Shown here: piece by piece, positions 22,110-33,174 of the stretch | How positions within the stretch are numbered: the stretch's first letter is position 1 | Layout of the letters: each line of letters begins with the position of its first letter | The notes under the pieces: model-generated | Databases searched by the model: none | Seen by the model: the letters and a program-made list of their open reading frames with translations, nothing else | What the model was told of the DNA's origin: nothing | Position numbers and translations under genes: made by a program | Assembly (NCBI GenBank): GCA_963989385.1 | Contig: OZ022508.1 | Span: 27,178,166 to 27,242,165 of the forward strand | Origin: Ctena decussata | Lineage: Eukaryota; Mollusca; Bivalvia; Lucinida; Lucinidae | DNA length: 64,000 nucleotides | Direction of reading: 5' to 3'

Positions 22110-23100
22110 GTGTATCTGTAAAAACTGAAAGAGCAGAGTTCAAATTTATTGTTTAGATTTAGAAACAATCGCTTTTGACGATTTTCTTCTCTTATCACAT
22201 TAACTGAAAAAAAAATGTATTCCATCTATCTAGAGTTTATAGTTTATTAAAGTCTCATTTTGGTGTACAACATCACAGTACATACATGTTTATATACAGA
22301 CATATAAAATACACCAAACCATTCTGTACAGAATTATAAGAGACTATGTACATCATGCATTACATATACATTTATCTTATCACCGCGGATAAAGGCTCCA
22401 CAGAGGTAAAAATAATAATAAGAAGAATAATAATAAATAATACAGCGAACATTGAATATTTTTCTACTTACGTGGCACTGCATCCATGGTGCCAGAGTAC
22501 AGTCACTTCCTAAAATCTACACACTGGAATCAATGGGTTTCCCCTCCTCAGCCGCACGGCGCATGAATTTACCAAAAGCGGCACAGTCAGGTACAGAGAA
22601 ACATGTGGCGAAAACCAGTGTCCAAACAGCATGCCCGCTGCACCGACTTTGTGCACCGTAATACATGCTCCGTGAGGATGAAAAGGGGAAACACTTTGGA
22701 AAAAAAGTCTATTATGTGGGAAAAAAATCAGAAGGTCAAACGAATAAATATGCTGGAAGTAAACAGAATTTCCGCCGTGTGCGTCCAAGATACGCATTAC
22801 AATAAATGTGTGGCTTAATTGCTTGTATGTAGAACTGACCGTGTTATGTATGTAAAAGTCGGTAATGTCGGTGAGTACTTAACGCTTACGCATTGCAACA
22901 GACCTTTCCATGGCGCAAAGCGATATATTATGTACACATTTTTAGCATCTGATAAATTTCCTTTTGGCCATCAACATGAATAGCCTGAACAATAATACAG
23001 AAAAAGGGGACAATTCAGAGTTGTTAACATTTGAAACTCAGAATTGTTAAAATTTGAAACTGTTAGGGATTCATTGACAGCTTTATGACAAAGGAGGGGT
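22110..23100. other. AT-rich stretch, no recognised gene
   Basis: Contains an ACAT/TATA-rich block (22220-22400). Overlapping frames of 70-95 codons at 22452-22818 on both strands have no recognisable domain and look incidental. Confidence 0.4.
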
Positions 23101-23104
23101 TGGT

Positions 23105-23260
23105 TGGTTGGTGCGATGATGCTGGGTATAACTTCCAGTGCCGGGGCGTCCTACTTATTTGGATTATAGTAGAACAAGGGCCTACTGTGCTTGCGGTAGG
23201 TGCGGGTTGGGGTGTGTGGACATTTTTCTTACTTTTATAACACTCTCTAATGTTTTCTTC
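23105..23260 (+). repeat. SINE family S3, 3'-truncated copy
   Basis: Matches 62890-63030: GGTGCGATGATGCTGGGTAT, the AGTGCCGGGGCGTCCTACT block and GGGCCTACTGTGCTTGCGG. It lacks the GGGCCGTTAAACCC tail found in full copies. Confidence 0.55.
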
Positions 23261-24900
23261 TTAGTTCAGCTATACAAATGTACAGAGAAACATTTACAGT
23301 CAACGACGATTTCCTTAGATGAACCTATACTGGACTGACGATGTTCATACATCCACGAACAACACACATTCATGCAATCTTACGCGTAAGCAACGTCACG
23401 GATAGTTCAAATAGATGATTGGCCGACGTAACGATTGATATACGTCATGTCATAGTGACGGCTGCTGTACTTCATTACCAACACGTAACTATTATTCGTC
23501 CTTTGCTTGGCGTTTAATTAGTCAGAACTTCACGAATGAGTAAACAAAATTGATGTAAAAACATAGCATAAATATAACAGATAATTTTCATTTGTCGGGA
23601 TTCATGGAAATACGAACGCAATAGGTTCCGTGCTTTGTTGTTCCCAAATGGTGTAAAGCAAGTTATTGACAAAACAATAATAGCATGCATTTTCTTCTCA
23701 GAGTGTCAAAGTTTTGTTCCAGTCACTGCCAGTGCTGCCACTTAAACCAAAAGTAAACTTCAGTAAATATTAATTTATTTCTTCTTTTGATGCCAAGTTC
23801 AGATGTGCACACTGGTCTGGAATTCAACACAGGCAGCGAAGACAACTCACAAGGAATCTGCTTGTTCTGCTCATCAGGATAAGTTTGTTTCAGAAGTATA
23901 GTCCCACGGACCATCCGACCCCCCTACTCTTGAAATAGGACTCAAAAGCTTTACCGAATTAACATGCATATTCAAGAAATGCTTGAAAACAAGTTTTGGG
24001 CTACAACGACCAGGTAACGAATTGGTGAAAAACCTTATTCAAGCACTGCATTTATACTAGACGGAATTTCTTCGAAAATCTGGTCTGACTAAGAGAGGTA
24101 TACCAAACTGCCGGGTCCGTAAGAATGATAGTTTGAAAGTAATGTAAGAAGTATGCGAAAACAATCGTGTTTTATAGTATGTTGCCTCGTTGCCTGTGTT
24201 GAATGCCAGACCAGCGTGATGTGCCAAGATTCCATAGGCATGGGTTTGAAACAGTCTTTCTGACAATGCCACCATTCAAGAAGTTAGAAATTGAATACTT
24301 TGCTAAATAAAAGTAAGCAACAGAAAGTGCACTAACAATCGGGTTCACTTCAATAACAACTCATGAAAATTTCACTGTTATAGCTGTGCAAGCCTTCCTT
24401 TTAAAAGGAAATTTTATTTAGATTTATGTTCGAGTGCATATAAACTGTTTGATATAATTGTCAACCGGTTCTCTTGTATGCATTCTGGTTCGATTAGACA
24501 GTTTTCCAGGGTCGCGAACAGCAGGCAATGGGAAGACAGTCAAGTTTAATTTTTTGCCCCAAATACATTATGGGTTAGTCATTCCAGTATTTTGGCTATT
24601 TCTATGTCAAAATATTACAACTGTAATCAATTTTCACTTTTAGTCAGACAGCATTCTATATATACGTTCTCATGCTGTCGATTAAGATAATGCGTCATCT
24701 GAGCTGTATTGCAGTTCCTTTCCCTGTTTTGTTGCAGGCTTTATTGTAGTTCCTTTCCCTGTGCACACCTCTCCAAGTTTAGAATTTCAGGGGACAGAAC
24801 TCATTCTTGCATCCCTTCGCCATTTTGGTAAAGTCTTCAAGAAAACCCCTTTATTAGTGAATTATTTCAAGTTGTGGAGGGGCTTCGTCGTTCAATATAT

Positions 24901-25135
24901 GAGCCGCGACACAATAAAACCAACAAAGTGGTTGTGCGCCAGCGCAAATTCAGATCAGCCTGGGCATCCGCCCAATCTGATCAGAGTCTTCGCTGTCCGC
25001 ATGGTGGTAGCTAAGACCCTAAGCTACCATTTCAGCGCTTAGCAGAGAGTCTGATCCGACTGGGTGGGTACTCAAGCTGATCTGAGTCTGCGCTCGGCGC
25101 ACAGCCACATTGTTGGTTTTCTCGTGTCGCGGCTC
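24901..25135 (-). mobile_element. ~235-bp hairpin MITE, family H
   Basis: Intact GAGCCGCGACACAA and TCGTGTCGCGGCTC ends, flanked by ATAT on both sides. The centre is in the opposite orientation to the copy at 3610 (GTAGCTAAGACCCTAAGCTAC), so it is placed on the minus strand. Confidence 0.88.
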
Positions 25136-25159
25136 ATATATAGGACGTCTAGAAATCTG

Positions 25160-25690
25160 TTAATTTTATTGGTTGGTTGGTTGGTTGTTTTGAGTTTAAC
25201 GGCTCTCAGTCAATATCGAGGCATCTCCCAGAGAGAGGGAGAAAGAATAAAGGTATGATAGGTGAGAGAAAAATATTCAAACAACAGTAAGAACGAAAAT
25301 TCTCAGGAACTGACACAATTCAATTCCAGATCCAACAAAACACCATGTGAGAAAGAGACAACACAAACCTAGTCATCACCAAAGACAACACCAGCGGCAG
25401 CCATGTGAACAGCCATTTAATGTAGGTGATCAACGGGCTAGCCTGAACATCACAAGCAATATATACATATCAATAACAGACATAGCAACTGACAACACAT
25501 AAAACAACCAAGAAGACCCAAAACAGAACTGCCGCCTTGGGACGGCCAGTAATGAAATCACTGCCCGGGCTTAACCGGTTAGCCCAACCCGCACCTACTG
25601 TAAGCACAGTAAGCCCTTGCCTTTTATCCTAGTTTGTATATTGCGCCGGCACTGAAAGTTACCCAGCACCCTCGCCCAATCCTGTTTATA
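25160..25690 (-). mobile_element. SINE family S3 with a nested family A repeat
   Basis: The S3 3' tail (CAAAACAACCAACC / GCCGTTAAACTC on the minus strand) lies at 25165-25250 and the S3 head (AGTGCCGGCGCAATATACAA... minus strand) at 25590-25690. Between them, 25290-25590 is a minus-strand family A block ending GGCGGCAGTTCTGTTTTGGG. This is an insertion of one repeat in another. Confidence 0.5.
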
Positions 25691-27021
25691 ATACGGCTTA
25701 AAGGTGTACTCATACATCTTATATTATGCGTATGTGTGCATTCAAGTGCACTTCTTTTGTCAAAATATATTTGTTTTTACTATATATGATGTTTAACGCT
25801 GTGTTGACAATTATTATATTCGTATTTGTGTCCTCAACACCATTTATACTAGCTAATTAAACTCAACACCTTATATACTCAATTTGAAAGCGATATTAGA
25901 GAGCAGGAGCAGTTCTCATTCTATTAATGCTTACTGAGAGACAAAATAAACTTGATGGTTGAAAGCTTGTCATTGTTTTTTTAACTCTAATATTTTTAGA
26001 AATCTCAGACTCAAATCAATATTTTGTAAATTCAAACTGATCAAATATTCTTTCCTTTAAATTCCTGATAAGAATTAGGGCGTTTGAATGATTGAAAACG
26101 CTTAGACTCGTTCTAAAAAGGACTGTGGGCAATAATCAGAAAAAGCAAAACTGAAATCATAAACAAATTTAGACTACTAGATAGAAAATGTACGAATTTT
26201 ATCTTAAAAGCAGCACAACAAATGAAAATGTTAGCAGATTCTGACGTAGCGTTAAATCATTGTAATCTGTCTTTGGTTGTTTTCATCCAACGATTCAATT
26301 TCTCTGGGTGTCAGAAAACGATTTATGAGATTAAAATTTATCTAGTGACTGCAACAGAACGTCATACGTATTTGGCAACGTTAACGTCACTCCAACGAAT
26401 CGCAATTTCAGTATATGTCTATTTTTCAGAGAAGAATGGCATTATGATAGTAATGCAGAAATGAAAATGTATGTAGGAATATACTTTTGCTATCAGTGTA
26501 GAGTGCCTACGTAGCAATCTGCTAGCAAAGTTACTAATGCACTATTGCGCCCGTGCAAGACATGCAAAAACATGTGAATGTAGCGTTCATTGGATTTTAC
26601 AAAGTAAAAAGATAGGCAATGATCAGTTGAGTCGAGTGGAAAAATAAGTGCACATGATGCACGTATTCCACAGCAATATACTGACATAAATCATATGTCT
26701 GATTTTTCCAAACCAGAGATGTCAGCAAAATAAAAACCACCCAGTTTCTTTTATTTGTTAAGTTTACATACTTTTAAAAACTTAGTGTAAATTGTGTGCG
26801 CAAAAAAATCCAAAAGATCTTGCGCATTGCTTAGGCCCGGACGTAGCCGATACAGTCTCACGAAAGTAAGAAAAGTCGTTGCTCGCTTTTATAAAGGTTA
26901 TTGCCATAGCATATGAATAAAAAAAAAATTGGCTTTGGAATGAATCCGTTGACGAAATTGAGCTGAAATCCTGTTTTATGCGCTTGGCACGGATCTACAG
27001 ATCTGGTTTATTGCTTTATTT

Positions 27022-27257
27022 GAGAAGCGACACGACAAAACCAACAATATGGTTGTGCGCCCTGTGCAGACTTAGATCAGCCTTGGCAACCGCCGAGTTT
27101 GATCAAAGCCTTCGTTTAGTGCTCAATGGGTAGCTAAGGGTCTAAGCTACCTTCATGCGGACAGCGAAGACTCTGATCAGACTGTGCGGATACCCAGGCT
27201 GATATGATTCTGCGCTGGGCGCACAACCGCATTGTTGGTTTTCTCGTGTCGTGGCTC
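27022..27257 (+). mobile_element. ~235-bp hairpin MITE, family H
   Basis: Ends GAGAAGCGACACGA and TCGTGTCGTGGCTC, flanked by ATTT on both sides. Several arm mismatches make it older than the copies at 39772 and 41374. Confidence 0.85.
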
Positions 27258-27798
27258 ATTTGAATAAAAATTTCACAAAACTAATACGTATGTCTAGACA
27301 AAGAGATTAGATACGATACATTTCGCAGAATAAAACCAAGGTTCATCAATTGTTTTGCATACGAAATACATTACCATCTTTAATTGGAAGTCTGCTTTTA
27401 TAAAGCTGGGCACGAAATAACACGAACATGAAACCAATAATTGTTAATCGTGTTTCGACCCTTAATAAGTTCTTGGTCGTCAAGCCAAACCTTTAGAGGG
27501 CTTTACTACTTTTTGATATTTCATCTGATAAACTCTTATTTAAATGTGATACTTTCTTATAAAACTCTCCGCATAACAGACAGTGATCTCGTAGAAAATG
27601 AAACAAAATTAATCACGGGACTATTCATTAAGGCGGAGTAAAAACCTGACATGTGTTCAATGTTGGTGAAAGGCAGGCTGTGAACAATGAAATGCCGATT
27701 ACGGTGTGAAGAATTCCACCGTCAGCGGAATTCAAATCTAGTACATGTACAACTAGCACAGCAAGTCAACGAACGCCTAACAGACTGCACAACCTACA

Positions 27799-28126
27799 CA
27801 GGGTATAATCGATTCCGCCAATTTTCGCACCTGCAGAGACTGTACATCATATCTGGCTTCCGCCAAGACTTTCCGCGAACTCTTGCTTCCTGCCGAGACT
27901 TCTGTACATGATAAATGGCTTCCTGCAGAGACTGTCCGCATGATTCTGCTTCCTGCCGAGAATCTCGGCAGGAAGCAGATTCACGCGGACAGTCTCGACA
28001 GGAAGCCATTTCTCGAGGACAGTAGTCTCTGCAGGAAGCAAAAGTTCGCGGACAGTCTCGGCGGAAGCCAGATATGATGTACAGTCTCTGCAGGAAGCGA
28101 AAATTGGCGGAATCGATTATACCCTG
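27799..28126. mobile_element. 328-bp full-length palindrome, family P
   Basis: Starts CAGGGTATAATCGATTCCGC and ends with its complement. The whole element is one inverted repeat with a centre at about 27962 (GCCGAGAATCTCGGC). Each arm is built of near-repeats of a CTTCCTGCCGAGACT-like module (six per arm). Flanks AACCTAC and AACCTAG suggest a short target duplication. Second copy at 42652-42980. No coding potential beyond frames that simply read the arms. Confidence 0.8.
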
Positions 28127-28214
28127 TAACCTAGCACCTTAAAAATCTTGCTGAACACTCCAAAGTGTTTCTAAATATTGTGAGAGTACTTTCAGACAGG
28201 CAATAAAGACCCAG

Positions 28215-28435
28215 GGGCCGTATTCATAAAACGACTTAAGTCGTTGCTATGCAGTTGCTAAGGCTAAATATCTATAAAGGAGAGTCTCTACAACTATGAA
28301 ATTTGGTCTGGAGGAACAGTCTTTGTAAGACTGTTCCTCTAGAGCAAATTTCATAGTTGTAGGGAATCTCCTTCAAAGAAATTTAGCCTTAGCAACAGCA
28401 TAGCAACGACTTAAGTGGTTTTATAAATACGGCCC
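28215..28435. mobile_element. 221-bp foldback MITE, 3-bp CAG duplication
   Basis: Ends GGGCCGTATTCATAAAACG and its complement, with the symmetrical interior closing around CAGTCTTTGTAAGACTG. CAG flanks both ends (28212-28214, 28436-28438). A 3-bp duplication with GGGCC-type termini fits PIF/Harbinger-like MITEs; this class call is an inference. Confidence 0.75.
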
Positions 28436-28471
28436 CAGATCAAAATATCGAAGGAGCTCTCTTTGATTTTC

Positions 28472-28476
<5 letters not shown>

Positions 28477-28508
<32 letters not shown>
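28477..28508. repeat. (CT)n microsatellite
   Basis: About 16 uninterrupted CT dinucleotides. Confidence 0.95.
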
Positions 28509-28510
<2 letters not shown>

Positions 28511-28915
28511 ATTAGAGTATGCATTGTTTGCCATGCAGCCAGGTTTGTCCTCTTTTGTTTCTTTTTTTCCGTGGGAAACCCCACGTGAAAAAATCGCCTA
28601 ATTTTGAAAACACTTTCAATAAGTATAAACAAACAAATAAAAAAAAACTTGTCAGAACGAAATAAAATAAAAAGTGGTGTTTAGTCTATCATTTTAAGTC
28701 ACGTCAATAACTTTTTGCTTAAATAATGCCTGAAATACCTACAACCGGGAAAAGACAAAAGTTCGGTCCTGCGCTGGTGTCTTGGGCTGTCCTACTGGCA
28801 CTGGCTTAACCACTATGAAAACAGTAAGTGCGAGACGGGGTCGCCTATTCAATCCTGTAATCCGTTAGTTTTTCTTGCCTTTGAGATTAGGCTGAAATAT
28901 TGTCTCAAATAGCCA

Positions 28916-29235
28916 TTGAAAAAGAATGAAGGAAAATACTCAGGAACTGATACAATTCAATCCGAGATCCTACCCAAGACACCATGTGGAAAACAAAACA
29001 ACACAAAATTAATCACCATCAAAGATATCACCAGCGACAGTCATGTGAACAGCCATTTCTCATTTGTCACCATTGGTCAGCGGGCTAGCCTTAACATCCC
29101 AAACAATATATATCAATAACTGACATAGCAACATACAACACAAAAAAACAACCAAAACAGAAATGCCGCCTGGGAGGGCCAGTAATGAAATAACTGGGGA
29201 GGGGGGGGGGGGGGGAAGGCGGGTAGCTTAACCGA
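28916..29235 (-). repeat. Dispersed repeat, family A (inverted), with G run
   Basis: Reverse-complement match to 19980-20235 (CTCAGGAACTGATACAATTC; CAAAACAGAAATGCCGCC). It is followed by GGCCAGTAATGAAAT and a G-rich run at about 29198-29215 that corresponds to the C run of the copy at 107-122. The segment before it (28780-28915) resembles degraded S3 sequence (ATTGTCTCAAATAGCC). Confidence 0.5.
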
Positions 29236-29683
29236 ACTACCTTAAATCACGTACAATTTGGTTACTAACTAGTTTAAACATATTTAATTGCCTCTTAATA
29301 TGTCAAGCAATTGGGTCGGACCACAAGTTTTTTCAACATTAGTTACGGTCCTCCCCATGGTTACGGTTACTAACTCGTACCCAAGTCGTTGGGAAAGGAA
29401 TTACACTCATGGAAACGATTCAACAAACCCATAGGAATAACAAAATGTGGTCAAGATCATTAAACGGAACCACTGCAGGAAGGGGTGTTCAAGTAAAAAC
29501 AAACTATGTCTGAGTGTGCAGAGTCCTGTAAAACAAAAGTGAAGTAGCCGGGGTCGTTATTCTATTGAAGTAACTTTACTTCGTTACACCGGCCTATAAA
29601 ACCACAAGTGTGCGATTTCAGTTTGTTTATAGTCTTATGATTATTAACATAGAATTATTTCCTGGTAAGAAAAAGTTGTATGT

Positions 29684-29793
29684 ACCCAGCAGGCACATAA
29701 CGTCAAAATGACGTCGTACTAACGTCGATGCGACGTCATTACGTCGCATCGACGTCAATACGACGTCATTTTAACGTCACTTGCCTGCTGGGT
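29684..29793. mobile_element. Palindromic MITE with ACGTC motifs, family C
   Basis: Termini CCCAGCAGGCACATAACGTC and the complementary GACGTCAC...GCTGGG arm, flanked by TA. The interior alternates ACGTC and GATGCGACGTCAT modules in mirror order, giving many ATF/CREB-like TGACG half sites. Best copy of the family also seen at 4708. Confidence 0.75.
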
Positions 29794-30092
29794 AGTACAT
29801 CCAGTACAATTTTGTGCAATCAATGATTTGAGAGTGAACTAATTCATTTGACCTAGATGAGGAGTCGACTGCATATTTTTGCAGTCTAAAGGAAACGCAA
29901 ACGGTGTTCCATGACTTACATTAACCGCAAACGCAGGCATTTGATGAGACAAGAATAGCAAGATAACAAATATTTTGTGTAGTCTTAAACAATGTTCACA
30001 TTGCTTAAACAGCCTATCCAATGACACTGAAAACCATCGAGGCCTAACAATTTGGCAAAACTGTCTTGTGCACGGATTGTTTTAAGCTCAGA

Positions 30093-30147
30093 TGACGCTT
30101 AATTGGTAACCCTTCAGAAATGCTGAAGGGTTCCCAATTAAGCGTCA
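30093..30147. repeat. 55-bp near-perfect hairpin
   Basis: TGACGCTTAATTGGTAACCC pairs with its complementary arm after a five-base loop (AAATG), a stem of 25 positions with one mismatch. It is of pre-microRNA-like size but too perfectly paired and unsupported by other evidence; it may be a small foldback remnant. Confidence 0.6.
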
Positions 30148-31228
30148 ACTAAACTGTAAACATCCGTCTGAAAACAAGACCGAAAGTCAGTCGGATTCGA
30201 AAGAGTTGGATCTGTTTATGTAGATTCCGATTGCAGTCAAGTTTGATAACAAAATTTTCGTTTCTTCTCCTGAAAAGGCTCTACTTAATTATAGAACTGC
30301 AAATTTTCGGATAGCGTAATACGTAATCTCCGATTTCATTAATTCAGCGATTTACTATTAGGATCAACAAACAAACAGCATGCACTAACATGCTCTGTAT
30401 TCAGATATGGTAAAAACGAAATTTTTCATGCAAACAAAGACAATTAAAGAACAGACACATTTCTTGCCAACATACTACATAACCGCCAAGGGCGTAGCTA
30501 TCTATACGGCAAATACGCAAGTGCGTATTGAAATTTTGTCAAAATTGACAAAATTTCAAAACGCATCTGCATATTTGCATGCTAAAAATTGATGAATTAG
30601 ACAAGATTCCAATACCAACTGTCACAGTGGCTGAAATGCTACCTTTCCCTTCAAGGAGAAGAGTTTCAAAATGATTGTGCGTATCATGAAATTGGTCCTA
30701 GTTACGCCCCTGACCGCCATTCAATGCACTTACTATAGTATGTGGCCGCCTCGATTAAGCCGTTCCCTTTTGACAGTTATGCTGTCTTCCATTTGTATGG
30801 ACCTTTTTTGTGAAAAGGTTACTGTATATATTTCTATAGATATAATTTAGTAGAGTGCACATTTATTAGATAAGCATTGCATACTTCAGATTAAATAAAT
30901 ATGTTTAAGTATGTTCCAATGAGCTGTCATCTCGGAAAGTTATCGTTGAGTTGTGTCTTTCCAGACTGAATTGCCACTTGTATAAATCAAATTTTAACAG
31001 GTTCGCCCACTCTGGTATACTTACTTTCTCTATCCAGTACATAGAGGCTAATCAACAGAAGGGACACAAGTACAGAAATATTCCCTCGAGGCGCTGCTAA
31101 TACAATCATGTCATGACTTTTAAATAACATACCCTGATACTTCTAGAATTTAGATCTAACCTTGTTTGACGTTTTGTTTGATATCCGTAAGCATTTTCAC
31201 CATTTGCTCAGCTGGGTATATAAAATGT

Positions 31229-31463
31229 GAGCCGCGACGCGACAAAACCAACAATGTGGTAGTGCGCCCAGCAAAGACTCAGATCAGCCTGGGCATCCGC
31301 CCAGTTGGATCAGAGCCTTTGCTGTCCGCATGTTGGTAGCTCAGACCCTTAACTACCCTTTGAGCACTTGGCAAAGAGTCAGCTCAAACTGGGCGGATGC
31401 CCAGACTAATCTAAGTCTGCGCTGGGCGCACAACCACATTGTTGGTTTGTCGCGTCGCGGCTC
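31229..31463 (-). mobile_element. ~235-bp hairpin MITE, family H
   Basis: Ends GAGCCGCGACGCGA and CGCGTCGCGGCTC, flanked by ATGT on both sides. Central orientation as in the copy at 24901 (GTAGCTCAGACCCTTAACTAC). It lies 0.5 kb upstream of the retrotransposon. Confidence 0.87.
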
Positions 31464-31965
31464 ATGTATATTTAATATACACATTTTCTTCCTCTGATCA
31501 AACGGGAAGGTATATACGTAGATAGTCAATGATCAGGAACTAATACACTAAAATCCCATATCCCGCCCTCAACACCAAAAGGGAAGGAAGTATTTACATA
31601 TAGAAAAGTTTACAAAAGACACGCACGGAAAAAACAGAAACAGACCAAACTGGTGGTCATTCAGCTACCTCGGTTATAAAACAACAATCTGTCATTTCGG
31701 AATTCAAACTACTGTAATTTGCAAAGATTATACGGGTCTTTGTGTCACTTGCGGTGAAGTCGGTTTCGGTGGCGGTTAACATTCTTTTTTTCTTTTGCTT
31801 TTGTAGCGGAGTCGGTTAAGCGCTTGCCAGATAAGCTAGCGGTCTGGGTTTGAATACGTAAACAGAGCTGCATTGCACACAACATTTCATCATTATACTT
31901 CCGTCGGCTCGATATGGTTGAAAACAATTTAAATGCTTGTGAAACCACAGGATATTCGTTTCACC

Positions 31966-32019
31966 ACCCCCGGTGACGTATGCTGATAAAACCGTGAATT
32001 GATATCATTCCGTGGCTGT
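31966..32019 (+). repeat. Split direct repeat A1 (54 bp)
   Basis: Begins ACCCCCGGTGACGTATGCTG and ends CCGTGGCTGT. Repeated without visible difference as A2 at 39371-39424. It forms the left terminus; the flanking TTCACC to its left resembles the TTCA at the end of B2 and at the B1-A2 junction, the probable recombination core. Confidence 0.92.
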
Positions 32020-32094
32020 AATCCAAGCAGACCGAACGTGTATTTTGCTGATTCCTTGGACTGTACAATTTTAGGTAACTATATTTTCTTATAT

Positions 32095-32384
32095 GACCAA
32101 GAGGGTCGATCGTCTTTTGCTATCAAGAGGGTAGCAAAAGCAAGAGTTGTTTTGTTGAATTTAAACCAAGAGGGTTTAAATATAAAAAAAAAAATGAAAA
32201 AAGAGAAACTGAATAAATAAAAGAGAGACCAAGAGGGTCCTATTGATATGATATTGTAGTCAAGAGGGCTACAGTATAAGGCCAAGAGGGCTGAATTTGT
32301 TGATTTTGTAGTCAAGAGGGCTACAAATATATAGGGCCAAGAGGGTCGATTTTGTTGATATACTATATTTTAGCCAAGAGGGCT
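32095..32384 (+). ncRNA. Array of nine AAGAG-loop hairpins in the retrotransposon leader
   Basis: Nine stem-loops all have the five-base loop AAGAG closed by C-G and then a C-G or T-G pair. Spans: 32095-32107, 32114-32140, 32159-32181, 32227-32239, 32251-32277, 32280-32292, 32305-32327, 32335-32347, 32372-32384. Stem lengths are 4, 11, 9, 4, 11, 4, 9, 4 and 4 pairs. Loop and closing bases are constant while outer stem bases differ and remain paired (third pair A-T, G-C or G-T; fourth G-C, T-A, A-T or G-T). This covariation within one array is direct evidence for selected RNA structure. They lie between A1 and the first ATG of Gag, i.e. in the genomic RNA leader. A Gag-binding, packaging or translation-control role is an inference. 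Confidence 0.85.
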
Positions 32385-32871
32385 TTGCATAATTGTTTTA
32401 ATATTATGAGGCATACATGTTTTGCAGTTTCGATTGATAAGGATTGTTATGCGATATTTCTAACTTTTTGATAAAGAATATTTCAATATAATGCATCGTT
32501 ATTTGTTAGGAGTTGTATGAATTGTTATTGTCAAACGATCCGCTTAATATTAAATTCGTCTATGATTCGTTATGAAAGATTAGTGTCGAAAATTGTCTAT
32601 GTAACCTGGAAGATTTACGGTATTGTAATGCCGTGCCGCTTCCAATCAAGTTTGAGCATTTTATCACGTGACTTTATTGCATCTTATTATGACGTCTTGT
32701 TTTTTGAGATTTCATGAATGAAAATATTTGTTTGCTTAGTAACCGGTCATGTGACTCGTCTTGACCGTGAGATGTTCCCTTTTTTGGCTAAGTGGAAACA
32801 GGCGTGATGTATCCAGTTTTCGCATACCAGTGTATTGCTCGCTTATCTTATTTATTAATGTTTTTTCAGTG

Positions 32872-33174
32872 ATGCCGCCAATTACTCTCAAGAGACATTA
32901 CAATCTGGTCGGTAGAAATCTAATGCCAATCTTGGTTAAACTCAAACAAGAGCCTACTCCAGACGTTTTTGCTCGCCCAAAAGCAAATAAGTCAATTAAC
33001 GGCATGCAGCTAAATGAGTTGGCGCAACTTTACAAAGAGATAACGGGCGAATCTGGGGACGTCATGTTTGAAATGTCTGGGCTTAGACCAACTTTGGAGA
33101 GTTGGAAGAAACTCCTGCATTTCACTATTCTACATGCGAATGAACAGGGTGTGCCTTCTGGTCAAGAATTGGAG
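32872..33174 (+). CDS. Gag-like protein, exon 1
   Basis: The ATG at 32872 is the first plausible start in the long frame; upstream codons in this frame lack an ATG. The 101-residue segment is rich in K, E and L with no recognised domain. The frame continues to a stop at 33223-33225, but a GAG|GTTTGT donor sits at 33174/33175 in phase 0. The frame of 34584-35237 begins after a matching phase-0 acceptor. Position ahead of RT and the zinc knuckle in the second part make this the N-terminal half of Gag, the RNA-binding structural protein that would assemble with genomic RNA. Alternative: a separate small ORF that ends at 33225. A TTTTTTCAG at 32861-32869 just before the ATG could be another acceptor, implying a leader intron. 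Confidence 0.6.

Noticed and set aside
22220..22450. Possible 3' untranslated region of a host gene
   Set aside because: AT-rich with AATAA-like words, but there is no coding exon nearby and no way to test it from sequence alone.
27687..28077. Overlapping frames on both strands with repeated 'LPAET/CRKQ' words
   Set aside because: Direct translation of the family P palindrome modules; the same words appear on both strands because the DNA is self-complementary.
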